Assembly (NCBI GenBank): GCA_035506575.1
Contig: DATJPD010000041.1
Span: 1 to 20,727 of the forward strand
Direction: 5' to 3'
From: DATJPD01 sp035506575
GTDB lineage: Bacteria > Pseudomonadota > Alphaproteobacteria > CACIAM-22H2
DNA length: 20,727 bases
Part shown: piece by piece, positions 1 to 6,566 of the stretch
Numbering within the stretch: position 1 is the first letter of the stretch
Layout of the letters: each line of letters starts with the position of its first letter
The notes under the pieces: model-generated
Told to the model about the DNA's origin: nothing
Database searches by the model: none
What the model saw: only the letters and a program-made list of their open reading frames with translations
Position numbers and translations under genes: made by a program

Positions 1-1
1 C

Positions 2-1366
2 AGCCGCGACATCGCCTCGCTGGTGCATCCCTACACGAACCTCAAGGTCCATCAGGCGGAGGGGCCGCTCGTCGTCACGCGCGGCGACGGCGTCTACATC
101 TACGACGAGTCCGGCAAGGAATACATCGAGGGCCTCGCCGGATTGTGGTGCACATCCCTGGGCTTCAATGAAAAGCGCCTCGCCGAGGCAGCGATGCGCC
201 AGATGCAGGCCCTGCCGACCTATCACATCTTCGCGCACAAATCGCACGAACCGGGCATCGAGCTCGCCGAGCGGCTGCTCGCCATGGCACCGGTGCCGAT
301 GTCGAAAGTGTTCTTCGCCAATTCGGGCTCCGAAGCGAACGACACCGCGATCAAGCTCGTGTGGTACTACAACAACGCCATCGGCCGGCCGCAAAAGAAG
401 AAGATCTTGTCGCGCGTGCGCGCCTATCACGGTGTGACGATCGCAACCGCAAGCCTCACCGGCCTTCCCGGCAATCACCGCGATTTCGACCTGCCGATCG
501 CAGGAATCCTGCACGCCGACTGCCCGCATCACTACACCCAGGCGCAGCCCGGCGAGAGCGAGGCTGCGTTTGCGGCGCGGCTCGCCGACAATCTGGAGAA
601 GCTGATCCTCCGGGAAGGGCCGGAGACGATCGCCGCCTTCATCGCCGAGCCGGTGATGGGGGCGGGCGGCGTGCTGATGCCGCCGGCCGGGTACTTCGAG
701 AAGATCCAGCCGATCCTCAAGAAGCACGACATCCTGTTCATCGTGGATGAGGTGATCTGCGGGTTCGGCCGGACCGGCAACATGTTCGGGACCGAGACCT
801 TCAGGCTCGAGCCCGACATGATCACCGTCGCCAAGGCGCTGTCGTCCGCCTATCTGCCGATCTCGGGCCTCATGATCAGCGAGCGCATCTGGCAGGCGAT
901 GGTCGAGAACAGCGCCAAGATCGGCACGTTCGGCCACGGCTACACCTATTCGGCGCACCCGGTGGCGGCGGCGGTCGCCATCGAGACGCTCAAGATCTAC
1001 GAAGAGCGCGACATCCTCTCGCATATCCGCAAGGTGGCGCCGGCGTTCCAGGCGGGGTTGCGGCGGTTTGCGGGCCATCCGCTCGTCGGCGAGGCGCAGG
1101 GCGTCGGCCTGATCGGCGCCATCCAGCTCGTCGCCTACAAATCGGCCAAGGCCTTTTTCGACCCCGCGGCCGCCGTGGCACCCTTCTTCGCCCGAGCCGC
1201 CCAGGAGCGCGGCCTGATCGTGCGGCCATTGTTCGGCGACCGGGTGGCGCTCTGTCCGCCTCTGATCATCACCGAGGCGCAGATCGAGGACATGTACCGC
1301 CGCTTCGGCCAGGCGCTGGAGGACACGACGGCCATGGTCACCGCCAAAGGTCTTGCCAAAAGCTGA
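2..1366 (+). CDS. Class III (omega) aminotransferase, 5' end cut by window edge
   Basis: PLP-dependent fold-type I aminotransferase that moves an amino group from an omega-amine or amino acid to a keto acid acceptor, probably pyruvate, in the cytoplasm. Counting from the GTG at 23, I see the N-terminal HPYTNL motif, the phosphate-binding SGSEAND (residues 101-107), AYHG (134-137), the cofactor Asp in VDEVICGFGR (D242) and the PLP lysine in TVAKALSS (K271), followed by GYTYSAHP. The frame is open back to base 2 and reads SRDIASLVHPYTNL, so the GTG at 23 is an internal Val and the true start lies a little upstream of the window. About 454 residues are present against a usual 450-460, so little is missing. 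Substrate (beta-alanine, putrescine, taurine or another amine) cannot be told from sequence. It ends 137 bases before hemA, which has its own promoter. Confidence 0.9.
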   Translation, partial: SRDIASLVHPYTNLKVHQAEGPLVVTRGDGVYIYDESGKEYIEGLAGLWCTSLGFNEKRLAEAAMRQMQALPTYHIFAHKSHEPGIELAERLLAMAPVPMSKVFFANSGSEANDTAIKLVWYYNNAIGRPQKKKILSRVRAYHGVTIATASLTGLPGNHRDFDLPIAGILHADCPHHYTQAQPGESEAAFAARLADNLEKLILREGPETIAAFIAEPVMGAGGVLMPPAGYFEKIQPILKKHDILFIVDEVICGFGRTGNMFGTETFRLEPDMITVAKALSSAYLPISGLMISERIWQAMVENSAKIGTFGHGYTYSAHPVAAAVAIETLKIYEERDILSHIRKVAPAFQAGLRRFAGHPLVGEAQGVGLIGAIQLVAYKSAKAFFDPAAAVAPFFARAAQERGLIVRPLFGDRVALCPPLIITEAQIEDMYRRFGQALEDTTAMVTAKGLAKS

Positions 1367-1442
1367 CGTCCCACCAGAGGCAAGTCTCTGAGGTTGCAGG
1401 ATGAAAGTCCGCTTTCCGGATGGCCTCACGGCGGCTAGACTG

Positions 1443-1482
1443 TTGATCGGGATCAATTCCAGCGCGTTCCGGTTGTTGTAAA
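1443..1482 (+). promoter_or_regulatory. FNR/FixK-type box and class II promoter of hemA
   Basis: TTGAT-CGGG-ATCAA at 1443-1456 is a perfect FNR/Anr/FixK palindrome. A -10-like TGTAAA lies at 1477-1482, which predicts transcription starting near 1489-1491. The box centre (1449.5) then falls at about -40 to -41.5, the class II activator position where the regulator overlaps the -35 region. No good -35 hexamer is visible, as expected for an activator-dependent promoter. Oxygen control of hemA by FnrL or FixK2 is known in Rhodobacter and Bradyrhizobium. The box is seen directly; the transcription start is inferred. Confidence 0.75.
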
Positions 1483-1503
1483 AGCCGTCGCACAAGGCCG
1501 CCG

Positions 1504-2718
1504 ATGAATTACGACCGCTTCTTCTCCGACGCCCTGGCCGGGCTCAAGGCCGAAGGCCGCTACCGCGTGTTCGCGGACCTGGCCCGCCAGGCCGGCCGCT
1601 TCCCGCAAGCCACCTATCGCGACGTCAACGGCCAGGCCGGCGAAGTCACGGTGTGGTGCAGCAACGATTACCTCGGCATGGGCCAGCATCCCGTGGTGCT
1701 CACGGCGATGAAGCGCGCGCTCGATGAATGCGGCGCCGGTGCGGGCGGGACGCGCAACATCGCCGGCACCAACCACTATCACGTGCTCCTCGAGCAGGAG
1801 CTCGCCGACCTGCACGGCAAAGAGGCGGGGCTCCTCTTCGTGTCCGGCTATGCGTCGAACGAGGCGACCCTCAGCACGCTCGCCCGCCTGATGCCGAACT
1901 GCATCTTCTTCTCCGACGCGCTGAACCACGCCTCGATGATCGAAGGCATCCGCCACAGCGGTGCCGAGAAGAAGATCTTCAAGCACAACGATCCTGCCGA
2001 TCTCGAGCGTTGTCTGCGCTCGGTCGAGCCGGGCCGGCCCAAGATCATCGCGTTCGAATCCGTCTATTCGATGGACGGCGACATCTCGCCGATCGGCGAA
2101 TTCTGCGATCTTGCGGAGCGGTATGGAGCGCTGACCTACCTCGATGAGGTGCACGCGGTCGGCATGTACGGTGCGCGCGGCGGGGGCATCTCCGAGCGCG
2201 ACCGCGTCGCGCACAAGGTCGACGTGATCGAAGGCACGCTCGCCAAAGCCTTCGGCTGCGTCGGCGGCTACATCACGGGCTCCGCCACCCTGGTCGACGC
2301 GGTGCGCAGCTTCGCCCCGGGCTTCATCTTCACGACAGCCCTGGCGCCGGTGATCGCGGCCGGAGCCCTTGCCAGCATCAAACATCTCAAATCGAGCACG
2401 GCCGAACGCACGCGCCACCAGGAGCGCGCGGCACGACTGAAGCAGCTCCTGGCCACCGCAGGATTGCCGGTCATGCCCTCGCTCAGCCACATCGTCCCGG
2501 TGTTCGTAGGCAACGCAGCCCTGTGCAAGCAGGCGTCCGACGAACTGCTGCAGCGCCACCAGATCTACGTCCAGCCGATCAATTATCCGACGGTGCCGCG
2601 CGGCGAGGAACGCCTGCGCATCACCCCGACGCCGCTCCACGACGATGCGGCCATGGACCGCCTGGTCGCGGCGCTCAAGGACGTCTGGGCGCGGTTGCAG
2701 ATCTCCCAGGCTGCCTGA
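1504..2718 (+). CDS. hemA: 5-aminolevulinate synthase
   Basis: Condenses glycine with succinyl-CoA to 5-aminolevulinate, the first committed step of tetrapyrrole synthesis by the C4 (Shemin) route, in the cytoplasm. At 404 residues it is the normal bacterial length. Residue numbering matches the Rhodobacter capsulatus enzyme: substrate-contact R21, FESVYSMDGD with E185, D214 and H217 in YLDEVHAVG, and the Schiff-base lysine K248 in EGTLAKAFGCVGGY. The glycine-rich GAGAGGTRNIAGTNHYH stretch (about 78-93) is also intact. The ATG has an AAGG ribosome site six bases upstream. This is the C4 enzyme, not glutamyl-tRNA reductase, which shares the symbol hemA in other bacteria. Its own FNR-type box lies 54 bases upstream, and the PadR-like and bolA genes follow, possibly as one transcript. 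Confidence 0.98.
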   Translation: MNYDRFFSDALAGLKAEGRYRVFADLARQAGRFPQATYRDVNGQAGEVTVWCSNDYLGMGQHPVVLTAMKRALDECGAGAGGTRNIAGTNHYHVLLEQELADLHGKEAGLLFVSGYASNEATLSTLARLMPNCIFFSDALNHASMIEGIRHSGAEKKIFKHNDPADLERCLRSVEPGRPKIIAFESVYSMDGDISPIGEFCDLAERYGALTYLDEVHAVGMYGARGGGISERDRVAHKVDVIEGTLAKAFGCVGGYITGSATLVDAVRSFAPGFIFTTALAPVIAAGALASIKHLKSSTAERTRHQERAARLKQLLATAGLPVMPSLSHIVPVFVGNAALCKQASDELLQRHQIYVQPINYPTVPRGEERLRITPTPLHDDAAMDRLVAALKDVWARLQISQAA

Positions 2719-2779
2719 CTGCTGCCTCTCGGCAGATGACGTCCAAAATTGCTGCGGCGCCACGCGAGGCGGCCAACAC

Positions 2780-3340
2780 ATGCCGAAATTCCACGATCAT
2801 TCGCTGATCCCGGCCGAGGCGGTGCGGCTGGCGGCCCTTGCGCTGCTGGCCGAGGGCCCGCGTCTGTACGGCGAGCTGGCCGTCGACGTGCGCCGCTTCA
2901 CCAGCCGCATGCTGGGGCCGAGCCTCGACGTGCTCGGCACCTCGATCGAGCTCCTCCGCCACGAAGGCTTGATCGAGCCGATTGGCCGCCGCGCCGGCCC
3001 GAGCCAGAGCCTGAGCGCCGATACGACCGTCCAGATCACCGACGCCGGACGGACTGCACTCAAGGAACTGCTGACCAGCCGCGTGCGGGCCCCCATGACC
3101 GACCTGTCGCGCATGGTGGTGGCGCTCAAGCTGCGCTTCCTCCATCTCCTCGCTCAGGACGAGCAAAAGACGCAGTTCGAGATGCTGATCGAGCTCACCT
3201 CGGCCGAACTGGCGCGGCTGGCCGATCTTCGCGCCCAGAACGCAGGGCCGGGCAACGCGTTCGGCGACTGGCTTGACCAGGAAATCATGCAGACCGAGCA
3301 GCGCCGGGCCTGGTATCAGGGCCGGCTCGCGGCATTGTGA
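2780..3340 (+). CDS. PadR-like winged-helix transcriptional regulator
   Basis: A 186-residue protein with the look of a PadR-family regulator. The N-terminal part (about residues 12-100) has AVRLAALALLAEGPRLYGEL, then a predicted recognition region, a segment ending HEGLIEPIGRR and a beta-wing ending VQITDAGRTAL, all typical of a winged helix. The C-terminal half (about 105-186) is long charged helix, like the dimerisation arm of PadR proteins. I chose the ATG at 2780 because it has a GAGGCGG ribosome site close upstream and gives the natural LAALALLAEGP start. A longer frame reaches back into hemA but would add unrelated residues. It sits 61 bases after hemA and only 6 bases before bolA, so it is probably cotranscribed with bolA. 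Ligand and targets are unknown. The family call rests on pattern only and is moderately sure. Confidence 0.6.
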   Translation: MPKFHDHSLIPAEAVRLAALALLAEGPRLYGELAVDVRRFTSRMLGPSLDVLGTSIELLRHEGLIEPIGRRAGPSQSLSADTTVQITDAGRTALKELLTSRVRAPMTDLSRMVVALKLRFLHLLAQDEQKTQFEMLIELTSAELARLADLRAQNAGPGNAFGDWLDQEIMQTEQRRAWYQGRLAAL

Positions 3341-3346
3341 TCGGCC

Positions 3347-3634
3347 ATGACCGTCGCCGACACGATACGAAAGAAGCTCGCCGACGCGTTTACGCCGACG
3401 CGGCTCGACATCCGCGATGATTCGCACCTGCACGCGGGGCATGCCGGTGCGCGTGCCGAGGGCGAGACGCATTTCAGCGTCGAGATCGTCGCGCGCGCGT
3501 TCGCCGGAAAATCGCGGGTCGAACGCCAGCGCCTCGTCTATGCCGCGCTGGCCGACGAGCTCCGCCAGCGCGTCCATGCGCTGGCGCTGCGCACGCTGAC
3601 GCCCGACGAAGACGCGGCACCGCCCAAACCCTGA
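3347..3634 (+). CDS. bolA: BolA family protein
   Basis: A 95-residue BolA/IbaG-like protein. The signature runs from DDSHLHAGHAGAR (about residues 24-36, with the His residues that can ligate a shared Fe-S cluster) through ETHFSVEIV to the helix FAGKSRVERQRLVYAAL and the closing VHALAL-TP motif. BolA proteins pair with monothiol glutaredoxins through a [2Fe-2S] cluster and act in iron homeostasis, Fe-S trafficking and stress response. Some also bind DNA through the helix-turn-helix-like face. The C-terminal tail DEDAAPPKP is short and disordered. The ATG follows the upstream regulator stop by 6 bases, which points to coupled expression. No glutaredoxin gene is in the window. Confidence 0.93.
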   Translation: MTVADTIRKKLADAFTPTRLDIRDDSHLHAGHAGARAEGETHFSVEIVARAFAGKSRVERQRLVYAALADELRQRVHALALRTLTPDEDAAPPKP

Positions 3635-3668
3635 TCGCGGACGCCGCAAATAACACCATGAAATATCG

Positions 3669-3689
3669 TAAATTTTTAGCTGCAATTTA
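3669..3689. promoter_or_regulatory. AT-rich inverted repeat, possible operator
   Basis: TAAATT (3669-3674) and AATTTA (3684-3689) form a 6-bp inverted repeat with a 9-base spacer in an AT-rich island, which stands out in this GC-rich window. It lies just upstream of the predicted -35 of the ribbon-helix-helix gene. It could be an operator for that gene, or simply an UP-like element. No binding evidence exists. Confidence 0.3.
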
Positions 3690-3701
3690 AGCGTGTGTTC
3701 G

Positions 3702-3731
3702 TTGACAAGGCACCGTCGCCATGATTGTAAT
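3702..3731 (+). promoter_or_regulatory. Sigma-70-type promoter for the ribbon-helix-helix gene
   Basis: Perfect -35 TTGACA at 3702-3707, an 18-base spacer, then TGTAAT (5 of 6 to TATAAT) at 3726-3731. The predicted transcription start, about seven bases on, coincides with the ATG at 3737. There is no ribosome-binding site between -10 and ATG, so a leaderless message is likely if this promoter is used. Confidence 0.55.
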
Positions 3732-3736
3732 TGGGC

Positions 3737-4003
3737 ATGGTGAGCAACGTCCCTCGCAGTGTGCGCATCGGCGGCCGCCGCACCAGCATGCGGCTCGAGA
3801 TCCAGTTCTGGGATGCGCTGCGCGACGTCGCCGAGCGCGAGCACGCCGATGTCGGGGAAATCTGCACGCGCATCGCCAAGCGCTCGCGCCATGCCAATCT
3901 GAGCTCGGCCGTGCGCGTGGCGATGGTGGACTACTATCGCGAGCTTGCCGGCCGACACGAAGCCGTGCCGGCCTCCGACAGCGCGGGCATGGCCGCCGAG
4001 TAG
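3737..4003 (+). CDS. Ribbon-helix-helix (RHH_4-type) small protein
   Basis: An 88-residue protein resembling the RHH_4 family of short ribbon-helix-helix DNA-binding proteins common in alphaproteobacteria. The pattern is a beta-strand with basic residues (SVRIGGRRTSMRLE), helix one starting at FWDALRDVAEREHADVGEI, and helix two in NLSSAVRVAMVDYYREL. The tail after about residue 73 is disordered. A TTG at 3731 and a GTG at 3740 are alternative starts. I chose the ATG at 3737 because it coincides with the predicted transcription start, which would make the message leaderless. It converges on the DUF2889 gene 34 bases further on. The target is unknown. Autoregulation through the AT-rich repeat upstream is possible but only inferred. 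Confidence 0.75.
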   Translation: MVSNVPRSVRIGGRRTSMRLEIQFWDALRDVAEREHADVGEICTRIAKRSRHANLSSAVRVAMVDYYRELAGRHEAVPASDSAGMAAE

Positions 4004-4008
4004 CCGGT

Positions 4009-4032
4009 GCCGGGGCGCGTCACGCGCCCGGC
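4009..4032. terminator. GC-rich hairpin between convergent genes
   Basis: GGGCGCG (4013-4019) pairs with CGCGCCC (4023-4029) around a 3-base loop, and flanking bases extend the stem with one bulge. It lies in the 34-base gap between the converging ribbon-helix-helix and DUF2889 genes. There is no T-run on either strand, so it would be a weak or factor-dependent terminator. Confidence 0.35.
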
Positions 4033-4037
4033 TGACC

Positions 4038-4589
4038 TCAGGTATTTCCCGTGAAGAACTGCGGCCAGCGCCGCTGCACCACGTCGCCGTCGCTGCGATA
4101 GGCATAGCAGCTGTCGATGACCGGCGGCTTGCGGTCGGACGGCATCGCGTCGAGCCGCTTCATGCGCAGCGCCACAAGCGTCTGGTACGCCACGGTCGCC
4201 ACGGGACCCAGCATCTCCACCAGATGCGTGCAGCCCTTGGCACCGCCCAGACGCTCCTTCACCGCCTTGGTCCAGCCGTGGGCGATGCGCAGGCCCTTGA
4301 GCTCGCCGAAACGTTGGGTAGCGTCCGGGCACACACGATACGGCCCGTGGTCTGTCACCGCCTCGACGTCGTGCACGACCAGGTCGTCGTCGAATGTCAG
4401 GCGGATCCACATCTCATGCAGCGGCTCGCCGGCGTGGATCTCGCCGCGGTCCTGATTTTTGAAGCTGTAGGTCTTGGTGTCGACGAGGTGGCCTTCGACG
4501 TCCCACAGCCCGTCCTTGCGGCGATAGCCGCGGCACTCGATCAGACGGCGGTGAAGCGGCTCGCGGTCGGCGGGCGGTGAAAGCGGCAT
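4038..4589 (-). CDS. DUF2889 domain protein
   Basis: A 183-residue protein matching my recollection of the DUF2889 family along most of its length. Typical stretches are LHRRLIECRGYRRKDGLWDVEGHLVDTK near residues 12-39, GEPLHEMWIRLTFDDDLVVHDVEA (about 55-78), GLRIAHGWTKAVKERLGGAKGCTHLVEML (about 99-127) and the C-terminal DSCYAYRSDGDVVQRRWP. The conserved Cys, His and Asp residues suggest a ligand or metal site, but no biochemical role is known to me. There is no signal peptide or membrane segment, so it is probably cytoplasmic. No clear ribosome site precedes the ATG. It starts 70 bases after the CBS-domain gene on the same strand and may be the last gene of the aroK-to-DUF2889 series. Confidence 0.8.
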   Translation of the reverse strand: MPLSPPADREPLHRRLIECRGYRRKDGLWDVEGHLVDTKTYSFKNQDRGEIHAGEPLHEMWIRLTFDDDLVVHDVEAVTDHGPYRVCPDATQRFGELKGLRIAHGWTKAVKERLGGAKGCTHLVEMLGPVATVAYQTLVALRMKRLDAMPSDRKPPVIDSCYAYRSDGDVVQRRWPQFFTGNT

Positions 4590-4659
4590 AGGCAGTGGTC
4601 CATCGCTCGGGGTTCGATCCCCCGACTGTAGCGCGACAGACCGAGAGCCGCCTACTGCG

Positions 4660-5109
4660 TCAGTTCAGCCCGTACCCGGCGCTGCCCTGGATGAAGGCCT
4701 CGCGGTCGTGCAGCTCGTCTTCGAGGTGGTGCAGCATGGCGCCGTAGATGTCGCGGACCGACACCATGCCGACGACGCGGCCGTGGTCCACCACCGGCAG
4801 GTGCCGATAGCGCCCCTGGCTCATCCGCTGGAGCGCGTCGTGCGGTGAATCCTCCGGGCGCAGCGTGTCGGGATTCCACGTCATGACCTCGGCCAGTTTG
4901 ACCTTGTCGGGATCGCGGCCCGCCGCGACGACTTTGAAGGCCAGGTCGCGTTCGGTGAAGATCCCCGTGAGTGACTGTGCCTCACCGACCATGACGGCGC
5001 CGATATTCTGGGTGTGCATCAACTTCGCGGCCTCGCGGACCGTCATGTCGGCGCTCACGATCACGAGGTTCTGCTTACCGATCACGTCAGGAACGATCTT
5101 GCGTGACAT
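4660..5109 (-). CDS. Two-CBS-domain protein
   Basis: A 149-residue stand-alone Bateman module. CBS 1 spans about residues 8-65 (TVREAAKLMHTQNIGAVMV, LTGIFTERDLAFKVV) and CBS 2 about 72-130 (PEDSPHDALQRMSQGRYRHLPVV, VVGMVSVRDIYGAML). Each domain keeps the G-hh-S/T-x-x-D adenosine-phosphate motif: GIFTERD and GMVSVRD. Such proteins bind AMP, ATP or similar nucleotides and modulate partner proteins; the partner is unknown here. A strong AAGGAGGT ribosome site stands just upstream of the ATG. It lies 135 bases after the CNNM/CorC-like gene, which also carries a CBS pair, and an inverted repeat sits in that gap. It probably has its own promoter or is expressed from read-through. Confidence 0.9.
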   Translation of the reverse strand: MSRKIVPDVIGKQNLVIVSADMTVREAAKLMHTQNIGAVMVGEAQSLTGIFTERDLAFKVVAAGRDPDKVKLAEVMTWNPDTLRPEDSPHDALQRMSQGRYRHLPVVDHGRVVGMVSVRDIYGAMLHHLEDELHDREAFIQGSAGYGLN

Positions 5110-5171
5110 GGCGTAACCTCCTTGGCGGCCGGCGTAGAACTCGCCGGCGGAGTGGCCTCCGCGCAGGAGGC

Positions 5172-5197
5172 ACTATACGCGCTGGCCGATAGTATAG
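5172..5197. repeat. Short inverted repeat upstream of the CBS-domain gene
   Basis: CTATAC at 5173-5178 and GTATAG at 5192-5197 form an inverted repeat with a 13-base spacer. The overlapping pair ACTAT (5172-5176) and ATAGT (5189-5193) adds a second match. Both arms resemble -10 elements read on the minus strand (TATACT and TATAGT). This is a possible promoter/operator for the CBS gene, but no convincing -35 is present. Confidence 0.25.
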
Positions 5198-5244
5198 CCC
5201 ATCCACGGCTGATTTGCCGAAAAGGGTGCGGTGCCAGAATGCGC

Positions 5245-6555
5245 TTACGCTTCTGTCGCCACCGGCACGGTCGCCGGCTGTGCTGCTGGCGGGGTGATGC
5301 GCAAGGCCGCGATCTGGTTGCGCTTGCGGCGCAGCACCTCGAACCGGAAGCCGTAGAAATTGAACACCTGGCCCACGTCTGGGATGCGCCGGGCTTCATG
5401 CAGGACAAGGCCCGCGACCGTCGCCGCCACCTCGTCGGGCAGGCGCCAGTCGAACTGGCGGTTGAGATCGCGGATCGTGACGTGGCCGTCGACCACGAGT
5501 GTGCCGTCGGGCTGCGGCCGCACGCCGGGCATCTTGAACTCATGACGCTCGGCGATGTCGCCGACGATCTCCTCGAGGATGTCCTCGAGCGTCACGATCC
5601 CGAGCAGGGCGCCGTACTCGTCGACCACGAGCGCGAAATGCTCGCGGCGCCGGCGGAACGCCTCGAGCTGGTCGAGAAGGCTCGTCGATTCCGGGATGAA
5701 CCAGGGGCGGCTCGCGACCTCGAGCACGTTGATCGACGCCGCGTTGCCGCCATGCGCGCGCAGCGCCCGCAGCATCTCCTTCGCGTGGAGCACGCCGACG
5801 ATGTTGTCGGGCTGGCCGCGCCACAGCGGCACGCGGGTGTGCTGGCTGAGCAGCGCCTGCTCGAGGATCTCGGTCGCCGGCCGGTCGGCGTCGATCGCGA
5901 AGATGTCCCGCCGGTGGACCATGATCTCGCCGACCTGGACGTCGGCGAGATCGAGGATCGAGCGCAGCATCGCACGCTCGCGCCGCACGTCGGGATCGGG
6001 GGCGGAATGCAGCTCGATGGCGCCCCGCAGCTCCTCGACCGCGGCCTCGGCGCTGCGCTGCGGGCGCTGCGCGCCCACCAGCCGCAGGATGCCGCGCACC
6101 AGCCAGCGGTTGGCGTGGTTGAGCGGCCCCAGGATGCGCACCGCGCTCTCCAGCGCCGGCACGATCGACAGCACCACGCGGTCGGCGCGGTTGAGCGCGT
6201 ATGTCTTCGGCAGCACCTCGGCAAAGACGACGACCAGCACGGTCATGGCCACTGCCGCATAGGCGACCCCGGTCGGGCCGAACAGATCGATGAACAGGCC
6301 GGTGGCGATCGCCGAGGCGAACACGTTCACCAGATTGTTGCCGAGAAGGATGGCGGACAGCACGTGGTCCTGCCGCTCGCGCATCCGGTTCACGCGCACG
6401 GCGCGCGGGTTGCCCTTGCGGGCGAGCGCATGCAGGCGCGGGCGCGACGAGCTGACGAGTGCCGTCTCGGCGATGGCAAAAAAGGCGGACACCACCAGCA
6501 GGATCAGGATCAGGATCGCTGCGACCCAGGCCGGCAGATGGAGGTCGAAATCCAT
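5245..6555 (-). CDS. CNNM/CorC (HlyC-type) membrane protein with CBS pair
   Basis: A 436-residue inner-membrane protein of the CNNM/CorC family (Mg2+/Co2+ efflux or transport; older name hemolysin C). The N-terminal DUF21/CNNM membrane domain (about residues 1-170) has a first segment at WVAAILILILLVVSAFFAIAE, the family motif AETALVSSSRPRL, then LLGNNLVN and a further segment before FAEVLPKTYAL. A CBS pair follows (about 190-330: GEIMVHRRDIFAI, HTRVPLWRG, HFALVVDEYGALLGIVTLEDILEEIVGDI), then the CorC_HlyC C-terminal domain (about 345-425: DGTLVVDGHVTIRDLN). I placed the start at the ATG at 6555, which opens directly into the first membrane segment; the frame is open further upstream but reads antisense-like inside aroB. 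Only 11 bases separate it from aroB, so it is the third gene of an aroK-aroB operon, a common alphaproteobacterial order. Confidence 0.93.
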   Translation of the reverse strand: MDFDLHLPAWVAAILILILLVVSAFFAIAETALVSSSRPRLHALARKGNPRAVRVNRMRERQDHVLSAILLGNNLVNVFASAIATGLFIDLFGPTGVAYAAVAMTVLVVVFAEVLPKTYALNRADRVVLSIVPALESAVRILGPLNHANRWLVRGILRLVGAQRPQRSAEAAVEELRGAIELHSAPDPDVRRERAMLRSILDLADVQVGEIMVHRRDIFAIDADRPATEILEQALLSQHTRVPLWRGQPDNIVGVLHAKEMLRALRAHGGNAASINVLEVASRPWFIPESTSLLDQLEAFRRRREHFALVVDEYGALLGIVTLEDILEEIVGDIAERHEFKMPGVRPQPDGTLVVDGHVTIRDLNRQFDWRLPDEVAATVAGLVLHEARRIPDVGQVFNFYGFRFEVLRRKRNQIAALRITPPAAQPATVPVATEA

Positions 6556-6566
6556 GCGAACGCCGC

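Noticed and set aside
1367..1503. tRNA or small RNA gene between the aminotransferase and hemA
   Set aside because: No cloverleaf or known RNA pattern; the only clear signal is the FNR-type box and the -10-like element.
1453..4105. Long minus-strand frames opposite hemA and the PadR-like/bolA region
   Set aside because: Antisense shadows of genes with clear families.
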